Source: Dromaius novaehollandiae (taxonomy: Eukaryota; Chordata; Aves; Casuariiformes; Dromaiidae). Taken from it: a DNA stretch of 64,000 bases. The position numbers and the translations under genes are program-made. The stretch spans positions 34,744,585-34,808,584 of the forward strand of contig NC_088101.1 of NCBI RefSeq assembly GCF_036370855.1, in the 5' to 3' direction. A model generated the notes under the pieces. It was not told the origin of the DNA and did not search any database. It saw only the letters and a program-made list of their open reading frames with translations. This document shows positions 48,346 to 61,500 of the stretch, one piece after another (position 1 is the first letter of the stretch; every line of letters starts with the position of its first letter).

Positions 48346-51300
48346 AAAATATTTACAACCCCATCTTTTTTATAACTCTGCTCCACAACAGAGATGGCTT
48401 TAATGCTCCTTCACAGTTTGGACCCCTATGAGGTGGGTATTTCTGTTCCAGATTAGTTTCTGTGTTGCTTTTTGCACTGGGCTCTACATGATACTCATGA
48501 TACTCAGTGGCAGAACAAATAGGGCTATCTAGTTTGTCAGCCAGTTACATGCAAGCAGCCTTACTATAGCTGTTTGGTTAAAATAAAGGACAGGCTTCTA
48601 TCCAGGAAATGAGAACAGTTCCTTCAGCCCAGATTGCTGAGGGCATGCACCAGTAGTTCTGGTATATCCCAGCAGAGGGCAATGGCAGATATACATATGC
48701 ATGTGTGACAGTACAGCACTATTACAATACAAAACAAAGTTCTCTCCTACCTGTCAGTTCTTTTCACAGGCTAGAAAGTCAGTCACTGCTCACAAATGGA
48801 ATAAAACCTATCTGGAGCTGAATCAACGCTCGGCAGAGGATCCAGCAGCACGTAACTAGCCAACAGCATGAACAAAGCGTTCCAGATCTACCCTAAGCAG
48901 CAAAAGTTTATTAAAGTAAGGAAAGGCCAAGGGAAATACTTCAGCAGAATGTTTAGAATAAGATCAGAAAACACATGTAGTCTGGCTTTCTTGCTGCCGT
49001 CTTTTAGAGAACATAGACAAGTGAAGCAATATTTCTTCTCTGGCACATACGTAGATGCAAACAAGGGCTCACCTAGAATTGCTTAGTGTGGAAGACAAAA
49101 GGGCAAACATAAAGTGGGGCTCAGACATCAGGAACAGATCTTGGTTGCTTTATTTCAGTTCATGGAAATTTTTTCACTTTATAATCTTGATGTTAGCATT
49201 AATATCCTTTTGAATGGGACAGAAAGTGATTCAGAGCAGAATCTGTTAACTGTATGGGTACCTAAAAATGAGAGCCACAATTTGAAGAACTTAAGCCTGA
49301 CTCTTTCCTACTGGCTTTCTGCACTTCTGAAGATAAAACCTTGGATATCGCAATTTGGGGCTGAAAAATAGAAATGTCCAACACTAGAAACCACTCTAGA
49401 AAACACTGACAAGATTGTATGCCACATGCACTGAAATGCAGTGACCATTCATTAATTAGGCAGGCATGCCACAAAAGTATGTAAGAAAATCTATTTTAAA
49501 CAAGGAAGGATGTAAAGAAATATTTACAAATCCTTTCATGGCAATAACCACAAATAATAAGTAAACAGTGACAAGAGCAACTGCTGCTGTAATATTGCTT
49601 TCATTTGTTGTGCTTACATCAGCAGGCAGTGCAAGGGGAAATGACTATCAGAGGAGAGAGAAATATGTTGCTAAGCAACACAACAGTGGATGGGAGACAC
49701 ACTCTCCTGTCATGGAACAGACAATGCTTCATGGGTCTCTGGATTTTAAAATATAATCGCCCTAAATGTGAAAAGAGGCTGGAAGAGTTAGCATCTATCA
49801 AGGGAGAGTGAAGTAGCAGTGGGCATGGGTGGAGTGAGTGAACAGGAGAGACAGGATAAGAAAAGAGCCTCTAATTGATGAGGAGGGGCTGGACAGATAA
49901 ACAAAAGAAATGGTAAGTATAATAAATGCAGAAATAAATGGTAAATATAACAAATACAGAAAAGAGAGGAACTGATACACAGAAATGAAGCAAAAACTGA
50001 ATAGACAGTCATGGAATATACTAGCAATATCACTGATTCTGGAAAATTAGGATTGAAACCTCCCTTAAATGTGAAAGGGATGGATCTGACTTGCATCTGC
50101 ACTGGTTGGCTAGAGAACTGAAGGAATACGACAGAAGTAAGATATTCTCTAGCCTTTTTTCTTTTCAAAATCTGCACACGCAAATACGGCACTAACAATA
50201 CCAGCTTCTTAAGTTATTTTTCTAGAGGGAGCCGGTATCGCAGTCACTGCATGTTCTCAGACCTGCCACATGAGAGTACAGTGAATGAAAGGAAGGTGCA
50301 GAGTCGGGAAGGCAAAGCTCAAGACTGCCGCCCTTGGCAGCTACCTGCCTCCAGGTCCTGTCCCTGCCGTTAACCTCCTGTGTTCACATGGTCAAATCAC
50401 ACAGGACTTTCAAGCAAATCCCAGGGAATCAGGCATCCCCCCTGACAGAAATTCAGAAGGAGCTAAACGCATAACTATAGCGGGCACCTTGAAAAATTGT
50501 CTGTTTTTCAATTATGGCAATGATTGGATCTGCTAAGTTCCCCTGGTAGTTGGGGTCAAGCAAGAATTATTCAGACACCATGAGCCAACACTTACCACTA
50601 AAGTATCATAAAGAAGGTAGATGTAGGCAATGAATAATGGCACACAACTGTGAATATCTGTAACACAAGCTGCACTGAAGAGTTAGCTCGGTTCATGGGC
50701 CTGATTAACCATCTACATGAGTGAATGCTAAGAGCTGCATTATCTCCTGCAGGCACCGGATGAGGCTGGACATGAGCACAATCCATCTCCCACCTCCTAA
50801 GTATAGTTGATTTCCACAAATATGAAATAAAACTTGCTTCTGTAACTACGGATGAAAAGAATCCTTAGAGCTGAGATGGTTCATTAATTAATACAGCTCT
50901 TTCTCCAAGGTTAGCAAGCTAAAACAAATAGCAAGTGCTACTTTGTCACAAGTCTATTAGGTTTTGGAAAGGGAGACAAGAGAAATGCAAGTAATGCATG
51001 CCTTCAAATCTCTTGCTGTATCTCCTTTAATCCTCTGCATTCTGCATATCAGAGCAGTCGCACTGGGCTGCACACCTGATTCCATCTGGTCAACAGCAAC
51101 AGGGAAGTCTTTAAACCTCCTTTTGATCCAGACATAAGTCATATAGGATCTGCATCTTGCAGACCAGCCCCCAATTCTCTCAAGACTACCTGCTGTGAAC
51201 CGGAGATACCATACATCGAGACAGCAGGGCTGTGCGATACAGCAAGTATTCTAACTCCTGGAAACAACACTGACTCTCAGCTCCCATAACTTATTAATTA

Positions 51301-54300
51301 GTTATTATTATTCATTGTTGAAATGCTGCCAATTTGTATTATATAGGCAGTCAGGCAAGATGATCATAATGGTCCACGGCTGCTTTAGCCTGTGAATGAG
51401 TCACCAAACGTAAGCCACACTGATTTCCATACGGTGAAGAATTTGGGAGAGTTGGTTTTAATCTTCTGGCATAATCATACGCACTGACAAAAAATGTGAC
51501 TTTGTGTAACTCTTTCCTCAAAGATTATATGAATGCAAGGCCCACAACACTCAGTCTCCAGGCTGCTAGATTTTGCAGCATTCATTAAGTTTCTCACAAG
51601 TATATCAAAGGACAGCAGGGAAAATAGCTTTGTATGCTGCATTTCCTCCTCTTCTGCTGAGTGGGAGAGGCAGGGTTTGCAGAATTCCCTTCCTGTGTTA
51701 GCAGTACATCTCCAGAGAACAGGTACAGCCTGTTCCAGAAACATTTAGGTTAGAAAGAGATCTGAGACATGGGAGGTGAGGACTATTTGGCTTCTACCCA
51801 GTTGTATGCCCCAGGTATTCTCTGATAACCATTCACACTCAGCTTTTATAGTGCCATGTAGATGTGCTCGTACATCATCTTCCAGAAAGGGTTCTGATAA
51901 TCTCTCCCAAACCATTGCACTTCTGAGCTTCCTCACGGCTGCGACCAGGTGAATATGTAACAAAAAATCCCACTCCCACATTGTAATTACATGAAGGTAT
52001 TTCTTATCATGATCTAGACTTCTCTTTTTGCTCCTACTTTGAAAGCATGGTATGATTACAACGGGATATAACGTAAGACTGGCACAGCTTGTATCTTATA
52101 CACATACGTAATAATGTAGTATCTCTATCCCAAGCCATTATTGCATCCAAGATATGTTCTTGCAAGATCCAAAATAAAAAATCTAATGATGTCCAAAGGC
52201 CATACGGAAACCAAACAGACCTGTGGGCATGCGGGCATGTGGGAATTTATGTGCATACAGCAACTCACATTAACACTGATGAGGTAAAGCACATCCATCT
52301 TTTGCAGACCCACGGAAGAGCACTATGAACCAAATTCTTTCCTGACGTATATCCAGTATTGATGTAGATGCCATAAGGCTGCAAAAGGTATAGACTGGAG
52401 AAGAATCTGAACCTCTGATTACTAACTTATTTAATCCTTTTAAATCTGTTCTGCTACAACCACCAAAAGCAGTCTGACCTCATTCCACCAATGTCCAGAG
52501 GATGAGATGGAAATTGAGAATATATTTTATTTTTTGGTAACATTTCCACAAACCAGAGGACTCTGAACAACCAGACATTAAAATGAACTGGACAAAATGG
52601 ATTGTTCACCCTTTCCTCAAAGCCCCACTCAAAGTATATATGCAACAATGGCAGACAAGGGTTATAGCTGGTATTTAGGAGATAGCAGTAGGAACATTTG
52701 ACAGGATAACGGTTTTCCTCTTCCTGCTTCACTTGTTCCGTAATTCTGATAAGTTTAAAACCTGGGTACAGCCCAGTGCCACATATGCCAACATTCTTTG
52801 TAATATATGGTTGAAAAGCAGAGTAAATTAGTAAACTGCAGAGCTCACTCCTGGTACAGCTGTAACTAAACTACTTTTAACACACAAGCTACCCTCATAC
52901 TTTGTAAAAGTGTTGATTTATCCTATAAAAGTTTCCAGTGAAATACATTAGAGTTCAAGTATGTTTTCCCTTCCAGCCAGAGGAGCCTCTCTACTCCTCA
53001 GAGCCTGACTCCTAGGAAGTGTTTAAAAATAAGAGACATTGCACTGCCAGTTGTGACTGGCCTTTAAGAAGTTATACCCCCAGCATAGACCAAACACTGT
53101 CATTTGCACAGCTCTTTTCAGGTCTTCCAGAGACAAAACTGAGCAGCTTTGACAGTGTAACTCCAATAAAAGAGCTTATTTGAACAGTCTGGTTCATACT
53201 TCAAATGCTTTTGGTCTCACTACCCTAACCATCTGCTCTCTGGTGACAGCAGTTCTGCACCCTGCTGAGACCTACCTTCACTGCCAGGTCACCAGGAGCT
53301 TCTCTACAGCGGCACGGAGGAGCCAGCCTCTTTGGGGAAGGTCTGCCAGGGAAGCACAGGTCAGCAAGCGGCAGGACCACGAGTCTGCCTTAAAATCAGG
53401 GGCTACTGGGATTCCCAGTGCTGATAGAGATCTGCTGTGTGAAACCAGCAAGTTCCATTTCCACTGCTGTGAATTTAGTTTAGAGAAACTTATTTTCCCT
53501 GCAGAGCATGAGCACAAATTCTGCTGCAAGAATAAAATACCACTGTTTCCAAACAGGAAAGACCTAAGCTTTATACATGTGACACCATGTGTATCTTTGA
53601 CTCCACACTACATTTCACTGTTCAGAATCTCTCTTGCTATTTGGCTTTGGACAGCCAGAGGAAGCACATACATTTACAATGGCAAAGGTAAGCAAAGCAC
53701 ATATAAAATACATGCAAGTGGAGGAAATACAAAGTCAAATTATGTTCATCATGAACAAGCTGAGAAATTAGCCACAGACAAGCTGCCAAATGTCCTGACA
53801 TAACTGGACAAATCTCTTGGTTGATCCTGGCATCTGCTTATATATCAGAGCTTATATAACTATATCATAAAAGCCCCAGGCATCTGAGGTACTACTGTAC
53901 TTGCACAATCAGAAATAAACCCAACCTACGAGTCTCATTTTGTATATGATCTGACTTTCTATTCCTGGATTAGACAGGCAAGGATGGTAACTCTAGATCA
54001 AGTTGCCTGTGAATTACACACGACCAAAGGTAACATAAATCTATGGGCAACTACGAACTCTCTGATGTCAATGGAAAGCAATCACAGTCTTAAGCGGACG
54101 CTAGCTCAGACCTATGGCCACCTAATTTACATTCATTCTGTGGATTTAACCTCATCCCCCAGGCGCTATTCCTGCTTACTGGAAGTCAAAGTTTCTTGGA
54201 TTTTGCATGTCCATTGCCATTTTGAAGTTAGCATATTTTGAATGAAGTCAGAAAAAAAATGTAACTTTGACGTCAGCTGAAGATCTCAAAGTGTTTAGCT

Positions 54301-55099
54301 CCTGTGGTTTCAGCTTTTCAAAATGATCTTTGAAACTTTTCAGTTAGCATCTCTGTGCCAGAGTTTTCCTTTGCTTCCCTGTATCAGTAGGGTGATGATG
54401 CTTTGAACGCTCCTGAGTCATCCTCTAAAAGCAAAGAGAAACTGTCTTGTCAGAAAGCCAAATCCATACTATAACAACAGTGATTAAGGTGTGTAAGTCA
54501 GTAATTAAAGAGTTACTAAGCACAAACATCCAACTACCATTATTACAGTGCTGTTCCAGTCTTTGTAAAGAATAATATACTGAATTAACACCCAAGAACT
54601 TACATTTTAAAATTCAGCAAGATGAAATAACTAATTTAAAGTATGCTTTACCTTAGCCTTTAAAATATGCATATTTGACTGAACTCAGTGAACCCCACTT
54701 CAACACCAGCTGCAGACAAAGTGGATAGATAATCCTGAAATCACAACAAACATGACACTGGTTTTGTTCCAGTGATCTTATGGGATCATAAAGGCTAACA
54801 ACAATAAACTTGCTATCAGTTAAGGCTAGCTGATGAAAAAAATGTTCCCTGAGACAATCTCTCCTAATTCTTGACCTAGGCATAAGCTATAGAAAATGTA
54901 CTCCAGACAGTAAAATCAGGGAAGATTTTCCTTTCTTTCTCAGTAGTTTCACCCCTTGAACCACCCTGAATAATTCCTTTCTGTGTGCTGACTGTCAGTA
55001 AGTGGCTGTCACGCCATCCACATGAAACTAAGTTGTACATATTTAGCAAACCCCCTGAATGAAGTGTAAGGACAGTACAAAGCTCCACTTCCCCCTCTC
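48346..55099. other. Intergenic region between SETD7 and MGST2, right part
   Basis: No supported gene. A 28-bp unit is duplicated in tandem at about 49911-49965 (TGGTAAGTATAATAAATGCA and a diverged second copy). The longest open frame of this part (53180-53803, 207 codons) has no recognisable domain, signal peptide or splice context and is treated as chance. Confidence 0.55.
49911..49965. repeat. Two-copy 28-bp tandem repeat
   Basis: TGGTAAGTATAATAAATGCA starts at 49911 and a diverged copy, TGGTAAATATAACAAATACA, starts at 49939, giving a 28-bp period. Intergenic. Confidence 0.75.
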
Positions 55100-55463
55100 A
55101 TTTCCTGCACCTGCTGCTTTGGGGTGGCGCTACTAGCAACGGACGCGAACCTCGCTGTGCTGGACACTGTACAAACACAGAACAAAAAGTCTTTGCCCCC
55201 AAAGAGATTAGAGCTGAAATCTAAGACGTAAAAGAACATCGGAATCCACAGAGGCACGAAAGGCTGTTTTTGTTCTCCCTGTGCTTTCACACAGGCAAGA
55301 GGCAAGCAGAGCTGGCTAGCTGTGTTTTAACTTTTTCAAGAACTAAAAATGGTCATAATTTTGCGCTCCAGTTTTAAAAAGTTGTCTTTTTTTTTTTCCG
55401 AGGCTGATCTTTGTTACAGTCCTGAAAAGCTATATAATTCCCCTACGTGTTGTTCTTCCTTAT
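55100..55463 (+). promoter_or_regulatory. MGST2 upstream promoter region
   Basis: This region immediately precedes MGST2 exon 1. A small CpG cluster lies at about 55126-55158, a T tract at about 55387-55398, and a TATA box at 55431. It is not a CpG island, so the promoter looks focused and TATA-type, unlike that of SETD7. Binding factors are not inferable with confidence. Confidence 0.5.
55431..55437 (+). promoter_or_regulatory. TATA box of MGST2 (TATATAA)
   Basis: TATATAA lies 93 bp before the MGST2 ATG. A start 25-31 bp downstream would fall near 55460-55468 and give a leader of about 60 nt without any ATG. The motif, its spacing and the clean leader support it. No transcript data were available. 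Confidence 0.55.
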
Positions 55464-55523
55464 TGCTCAATCTTTCTCTCTCCTGTACACACATCCTCCT
55501 TGCACACGGAAGCTGCTAGGAGC
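55464..55523 (+). other. Probable MGST2 5' UTR
   Basis: About 60 nt between the predicted TATA-directed start and the ATG. It has no upstream ATG. The start context AGCATGG has A at -3 and G at +4, a good Kozak site. Confidence 0.45.
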
Positions 55524-55581
55524 ATGGCTGGTGATTTAGTTCTGCTTGCTGCTGTATCTCTTCTTTCTGCCATCCAGCAAT
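55524..55581 (+). CDS. MGST2: MGST2 coding exon 1
   Basis: 58 nt: [19 protein letters not shown] plus the first base (T) of Cys20, then donor T|GTAAGA. Human begins MAGNSILLAAVSILSACQQ, the same length. It is the first half of transmembrane helix 1. Confidence 0.95.
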
Positions 55582-58500
55582 GTAAGATCTGTGGGATTGT
55601 GGGGCTGGGGCTTGGGGAGGTTTCCACTGATTCTGAAGTACTGGAATTATTGTATGCTAAACTAGCTGTTATGTAACTTTAATTTCTGAGAACTCCTAAG
55701 GTTTTTCTCAGTGGAACATTACTTACCCTCTCTGTAGTCTGAAAGGGGGTTGGCACAGTGGGACAGATTACTTTTCCCTGTGGGAGAAACTAATTTGTTT
55801 TCAATTTCTATTTTGTTTACTGACTTTCTAGAACTGTACTATTGTGAGAGCTTGTAACTAGCTGTAAAGTTACCCAAAAGCCACGCTCTGTCATGGTTTT
55901 GATTCTTATTTAGGCACCTGAATATTAAGCAACTCAAAACATCAAAAGTGAGAGTAAATTTGTCAAATCAAATACATGAATGCTGGACTGAAAGTGCTGT
56001 AAAAATTATTCGCCCAAACAGATTGCATAGTATTAAGTATGTGAAAGGAAAAAAGAAAGAAAACCTATAGAGCAGGCAGCAATAACATGAGCACATTCCA
56101 TATTATGTTCCTATCATTAGATTTCCTTAAGACTCTAAATAGATTTATTTTATCCCCTACAGATATGTTGCTGAGAATCAAGGACATATATTTTCCCCAT
56201 TTTATCAGGCTAGATGACTAGGGAAAGAAGCAGGCAAGTCCAAGACACTGTTTTTTTGTGTGTATCAGTCTACATTTGTTGTAGCATTTTTAATGCTTGT
56301 CACGATTTTCTTTGAGGTATGTTCATTCTTATAGTTGTATTTACACCAGAAAACAGGATACATCTTGAAGGCAATTTTGCTAAGTTAGCATGAGATTAAG
56401 GGTGAGTTAAAGATAATTGCTTTGGCCTTATTTCAAATACCTGCCGGCCTACTTAATACACAAAGCACTGCCGGCTTACTTAATGCGGTGTGATTGTTTG
56501 TTTGTTTGTTCTTAAAACCCCAGCTGCTGAAATAATGTTCCTACCTGGCAGAAGAAAAGCTTGAGAATGTGACCCCTCTGGGTTAAAAAAAAAAGCCTAA
56601 CACAACAAAAGGCAAATAAAAAGTGCCTAAAATTTAATTTTCTAAATTGCTGGTCTTTGGAGGGATGGAGTATGTAACTGGAATGTCTGGGGTTACCTAT
56701 ATCATGCTCTGTTTTTATATCTTCAGATCAGCTACAATGTGCCTATCACACAGAACATTTTTTATCTGGTGGCAATATTTACCATCAACTTCTGTGAAAG
56801 TTCAACTAGCCTGTTTTGATTTTTAACAGAGTAGAAGTGTTAAGAGTTTTTTTTTTTTTTAATCTAGAAAGCTTGTACAGTCTGAAAATTCAAGGAATTG
56901 TACAGATATTGATACTGGAAAGTGAGGGTGAAATGCCTATGTTCTTCCTTGTGCTGGTTCATCCATATTAGTTAATCTTAGTTAAAATTACAGAAAAGAC
57001 AAGATAGCCCGGGTTTTAACTTACACTGGCAGTCTGACATGAAGCCCAAAGAGAAATATTGGTAAAAATCTGATCTGCTAATCTAATTTAAATCACCACA
57101 GCTTGTTTTACTTTCAGCACTCTTTCTAGCTTGGGTAAACCAACACAGATTAACCAACGTGAGTTCAAAATGCCTTTTTCACTGAATGTAGCAAAACTGG
57201 TACTATAAGCAAGAGTTATAACCAGTTAGGTAAGGGAAGCAGCCCGGGGTGTGACTGATTGCCCTGAGCAAAATACACACACCATACAAAGCACTTACAG
57301 TGCTCTATTTACTCTTCTATTTATTCTGCTGAGCCTCCGGTCCTGAGGTAGGAAGGTGCTAATGGGTGACATGACCTCCCCGAAGCAGTGCTGGAAGTCA
57401 GGTTTTACTTAACAATCATCAGAGGTACAGAAAGACAAGATTTAGTGTCTCAGAATTGTGAGTTATTCAAAGAATCAGGTCAGTTAAAGATTACGCCGTG
57501 CAAGAAATGCTCTAGGGTAGAAGGAAAGCGCAGAAACAATGCAGGAAGTGGCTTCCGGTCATGAATCCAGTTTTAAGCAGCTAAGATTTGCTTGAGAGAT
57601 TAGTGTTCCGCAGACTTACGGGAAACCAGGGGAATCCAGTAAATGAACAGCATGAATCCCCCGTCCGTGATATAGGACAGAAGCCAGTAGGGAGGACACC
57701 AGTACTTCTGCATTTTGAAGCATCTCTCTGAACTTGCGCCTTTCTAAATCACTCCCGGATCCAGCAAGAAATTATTAAAAAACGTTTGATTTTTTTTTAA
57801 AAAGGCTGTTAGGCAAAGTCATGCAAATTAACATGCACTGTCATACATTTCGATACAAACATCACCTTCTCTATAGGCTTTTTAACACATACCGTGTTTG
57901 GGAGTAATGTTACTTGAAAGCCTGCTCTGTCCTGTATTTTCAAAGTAAAGGTATTAACTCAGTAACCATAAATGCCACCTGAAAATGAAAGCAAAAAAAG
58001 CAAACAAAGGCAAGTCATTCACAACTACCTAAGTGATGTAATTTAGCCTGCAAGAACTGAACAACTTGATACAGAGCAGGGCTGGATACCAAAAAGGCTG
58101 TGAAAATCCTTACACACTCCTGCTGCAGTGCTTCCTAGAGCCCTTGCTACAGCACCTCCAGTGGGTGGGGCAGAAGAGCTCACCCATTACCTTATTATTT
58201 ACTTTAGTCCTTGTTAAACTATAATCACAAAACTTAAATTTGGACTTATATCACTGCTTTCTGTTCACCACAAAGGAACTAGAAGTCAAGTCCTATATAG
58301 TTAACAGAAAATACAGTAATTATTCCGCTGCTCAGCTCTTTGCAAGCCCCTGGTTGGCACCTGCCTTGTTCTGCACGCTAGGCTCACCTTTTCTTTTAAG
58401 GTGACAGACATGATTCTAGTTCTCCCATTACACAGTGCCCTGGCTTGGTTTTTAGCGGCATATAAAAGCCCATTCATCCCTAATTCAAGCAAAGTTCTCA

Positions 58501-61500
58501 TTGATCACAGCAGAAAGCTACTTAAGAGGTGGGTTTTACAATGATTGGCCTTACTATCAGCATATCCTCATTACAGATCTCTGTTTCTGCATATTGTTAA
58601 CCAGACTGCCCCACTTGCAAATCTCTGCCCCCCAAACTAGAACCATGCTGACCTAGCAGTACCAAGGGCAAACTGCATTACAGCTGAGGCTGGGGCTATA
58701 TCAGGGCCTTAAGGATTTGCCTTGATTAGTTGTACTGAACAAACTGAAACACAATCTGGCCCATACAATGCCCTTATCTTCTTACTTCCCGCAGTAAGTT
58801 TATTTTGCCCAGCATCCGTCCAAGGCTGTTTCAGCTAGTTCAGATGTGACGAGCTGCCTCAACTTCCCTTAGTTCCTCAGCAGAAAAATCCTAGTCCCAG
58901 ACTGGTGGTAAGCATCACAGGGCTCCATGCAGCCAGAAAAGCAGTTACCCATTGCTGGCTGGAAATGCTATTGCCATGAAATGCTAAGGCTTGCCTAGCA
59001 CTTCTGGCTGATAAGCCAGGCAGGATTTGCCAGCATGTACCACTCGTCACAAAAAAAGGGTAATTATGTGGGTGGCAGAGGTCAAAAAGCAACTGTTCAG
59101 TTACATATTCCAGGAAAATATTTCTCAAAAAGCATTCTTGTGCTTCCAGGAGTTTCAGTCTCCCTAAAGTGTGTTCCCTAAACCCTCCCCACTGCCATTC
59201 TTCCCTTCTGAAAATGCTGTAAAGTGTCAAATAATGGATGAATCACCAGGCATAACAAGAGATGTGTGGGCAGGAGTGGAGGAGGTCTTGCTGGATGCAA
59301 ATACAATGAAAGGTCCTGTAAACCTGCCTTACAGTGAGATATCTGAGATGCTCTGACTGGTCTCTGGGGGGAAAGGTTAGGAGGTCACCTGAACACAGCA
59401 TGTAATTACCTATATGGAGAGAAGATGGATGGGAAAATGCCTTTTTGGGAAAAGGCTTTGGCCACAAGGCTGAGACATGAAAGGTGCACAGGGCAGCACC
59501 ACCAATAGCTCTAGCTGTGTTTTAATGCCACTGCTCTCTGAAGGAAGGACAGAAGCTATGCTCTGAGCTCGCCCCTTAGATTAGCCTTTTCAGCGAACTC
59601 AGACGGGTTCCTACTTTCTGGATCTGGACAAAGTTCAGGTAAAAGGTAAATAGTGAGCCTCTCATACAGGGTGGTTATGACACGGCCAGAAAAAGAGCTC
59701 CAGGTACCCCGAGAGTTCAAACAGAGAAACGCCCAGTAGATCTGCTGCCTACTGAAAATTGCTATCCAAAGATTAAGCAACTTTATAGCCTTTTGTCCTT
59801 GTGAGCCTCTGCTAGATTTTTAAAGGCAGATTTCTGCAATGAAAATACCAATAAAAATGAGGCACACACATACATATCAGAAGAGATCCTAGAAATAAAG
59901 GTCAGAAGTGCATAGATGACATTTTCCCCCCCCCCCCCCAGCTATTATTTGGTTACTTTGCACTAGGTTCTCTCTGTTGTTCACAGCACTGCACCAGATC
60001 TATAAAATGCTTTGCAAGACAGGTTGAGTATTGTCAGTGGAAGTGGAAACAGCCTGGGCTCTCCAACACATCAGCTCTCCAGCAGGTGAGGTAGAGAGCA
60101 GGGAACAGCCTATGGACTCCCCAGTTGCAGCTCTCTGTGCTCTTTCCAACATACAGAATTTTGATAGTCCAAGATGGTCAAAACAGATGGAAGAGCATGC
60201 GCTATAAGACATTGCGAAATACATTTTAAAAGGTGGCTACCAGATTTTTGCTTCCAGAGCATGTAACAACATCCCGCACTCCAAAGTTTCACAGTTCTTA
60301 GTATCACTAAAATAAAATGATCATACACCATTTAAACAAGGAAGGTGGGTGACCTCCATCAGGGCAATTTGGTTACTGTGATACTACTAACATAGCACAC
60401 TCTATTGTAGTGTAACTATACTGCTCCTAGGCTGCACAGTTCTATGATTCAGACAAAGCTGAAGGATATTTAAGTTACAGCTAGTTTCAACAAATGCTAA
60501 AAGAGAATGCATATATTTCTGAAATAGTAATTTTTCTCCTTCCTCATAAGTAAGTCATATTTGAAGTTAAGACTTGAACTTTTGAAGGGGAAAATCTAGT
60601 TTATCCAATACTGTTCTCTTTCCACCATATCAAATGCAAAGAACAATGATTTTGATTAAAAAATGATTGATGTTGTAAAAGACTGACGTACGTTAAGGAC
60701 TCAACTTAGTTGCTTTTTTTTTTTTTTTTTTTTTAGAAAAACTGTGTAATACGTGAGCCTTTATTTTTGCTTGCAGGCCATTTTGCTTGGCTGGTGGGAA
60801 GAGCAAGAATGAAGTACAAGGTCATGCCCCCAGCTGTCACCGGAGCTCCAGAGTTTGACAGAACATTTCGTGCGCAGTAAGTTCTGAGATCATTAGGATG
60901 GTGGCAATGAGTAACATCTTTATTCACCTAATTCATGTGGCACTAGAGAATTCCAAGGTAAAATGAGCTTTAGAAAAATCGTATTTATCTCCTGCCCTAC
61001 GTTATGACACTACATCTTAAGTACTGGTGAACTCTCATCTGTACATATCTCCATGGAATTACACTTGCCACAAGTCTGCTCTAACATGACATGGTTGTGA
61101 TCCAGGGCTAATCACCACCATTTGTGGAGCCATTGACCCGATTTGAGAAAGTAATTGCACTGAGTGTCATACACGTATTGTAATGGATCCTTACATTTAC
61201 GATACTTTTCAAATCTTGATTTTAGAAGGCTTATATTCAAATTTGTAATGTGTATCTGTAAATTACATATGAAAATCTACACCTGTTTTCCTCTGTTGAA
61301 TATAACAGGATCAATATTAATTAAGAATTTTCAGCATCAAGAATCTTTTTCCCAACCTTCCAGGATTTCTAACTTTTCTACAGCTTTTTTAAAAAGAAGA
61401 TTCAGTCCAGAAGATAAACAAAAACCTTATCTTAAAGACACTACCTTTTCTTTGCATCCTTTTCTCAAGAAATGAAAAATAATGCAGTTACAGACACTGA

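Larger units (their letters stand above)
55582..60776 (+). other. MGST2 intron 1 (phase 1)
   Basis: 5195 bp. It contains a 27-bp imperfect tandem duplication (56441-56486), a TTTG run (about 56490-56509), a possible MIR relic (57310-57405), a C14 run (59926-59939) and a T21 tract with a decoy AG (60714-60736) shortly before exon 2. No other gene is supported; open frames such as the minus one at 58877-59230 match nothing. Confidence 0.9.

Noticed and set aside
49911-49965. Short tandem repeats considered as a CRISPR or satellite array
   Set aside because: Only two diverged copies with no spacers; the genome is vertebrate.
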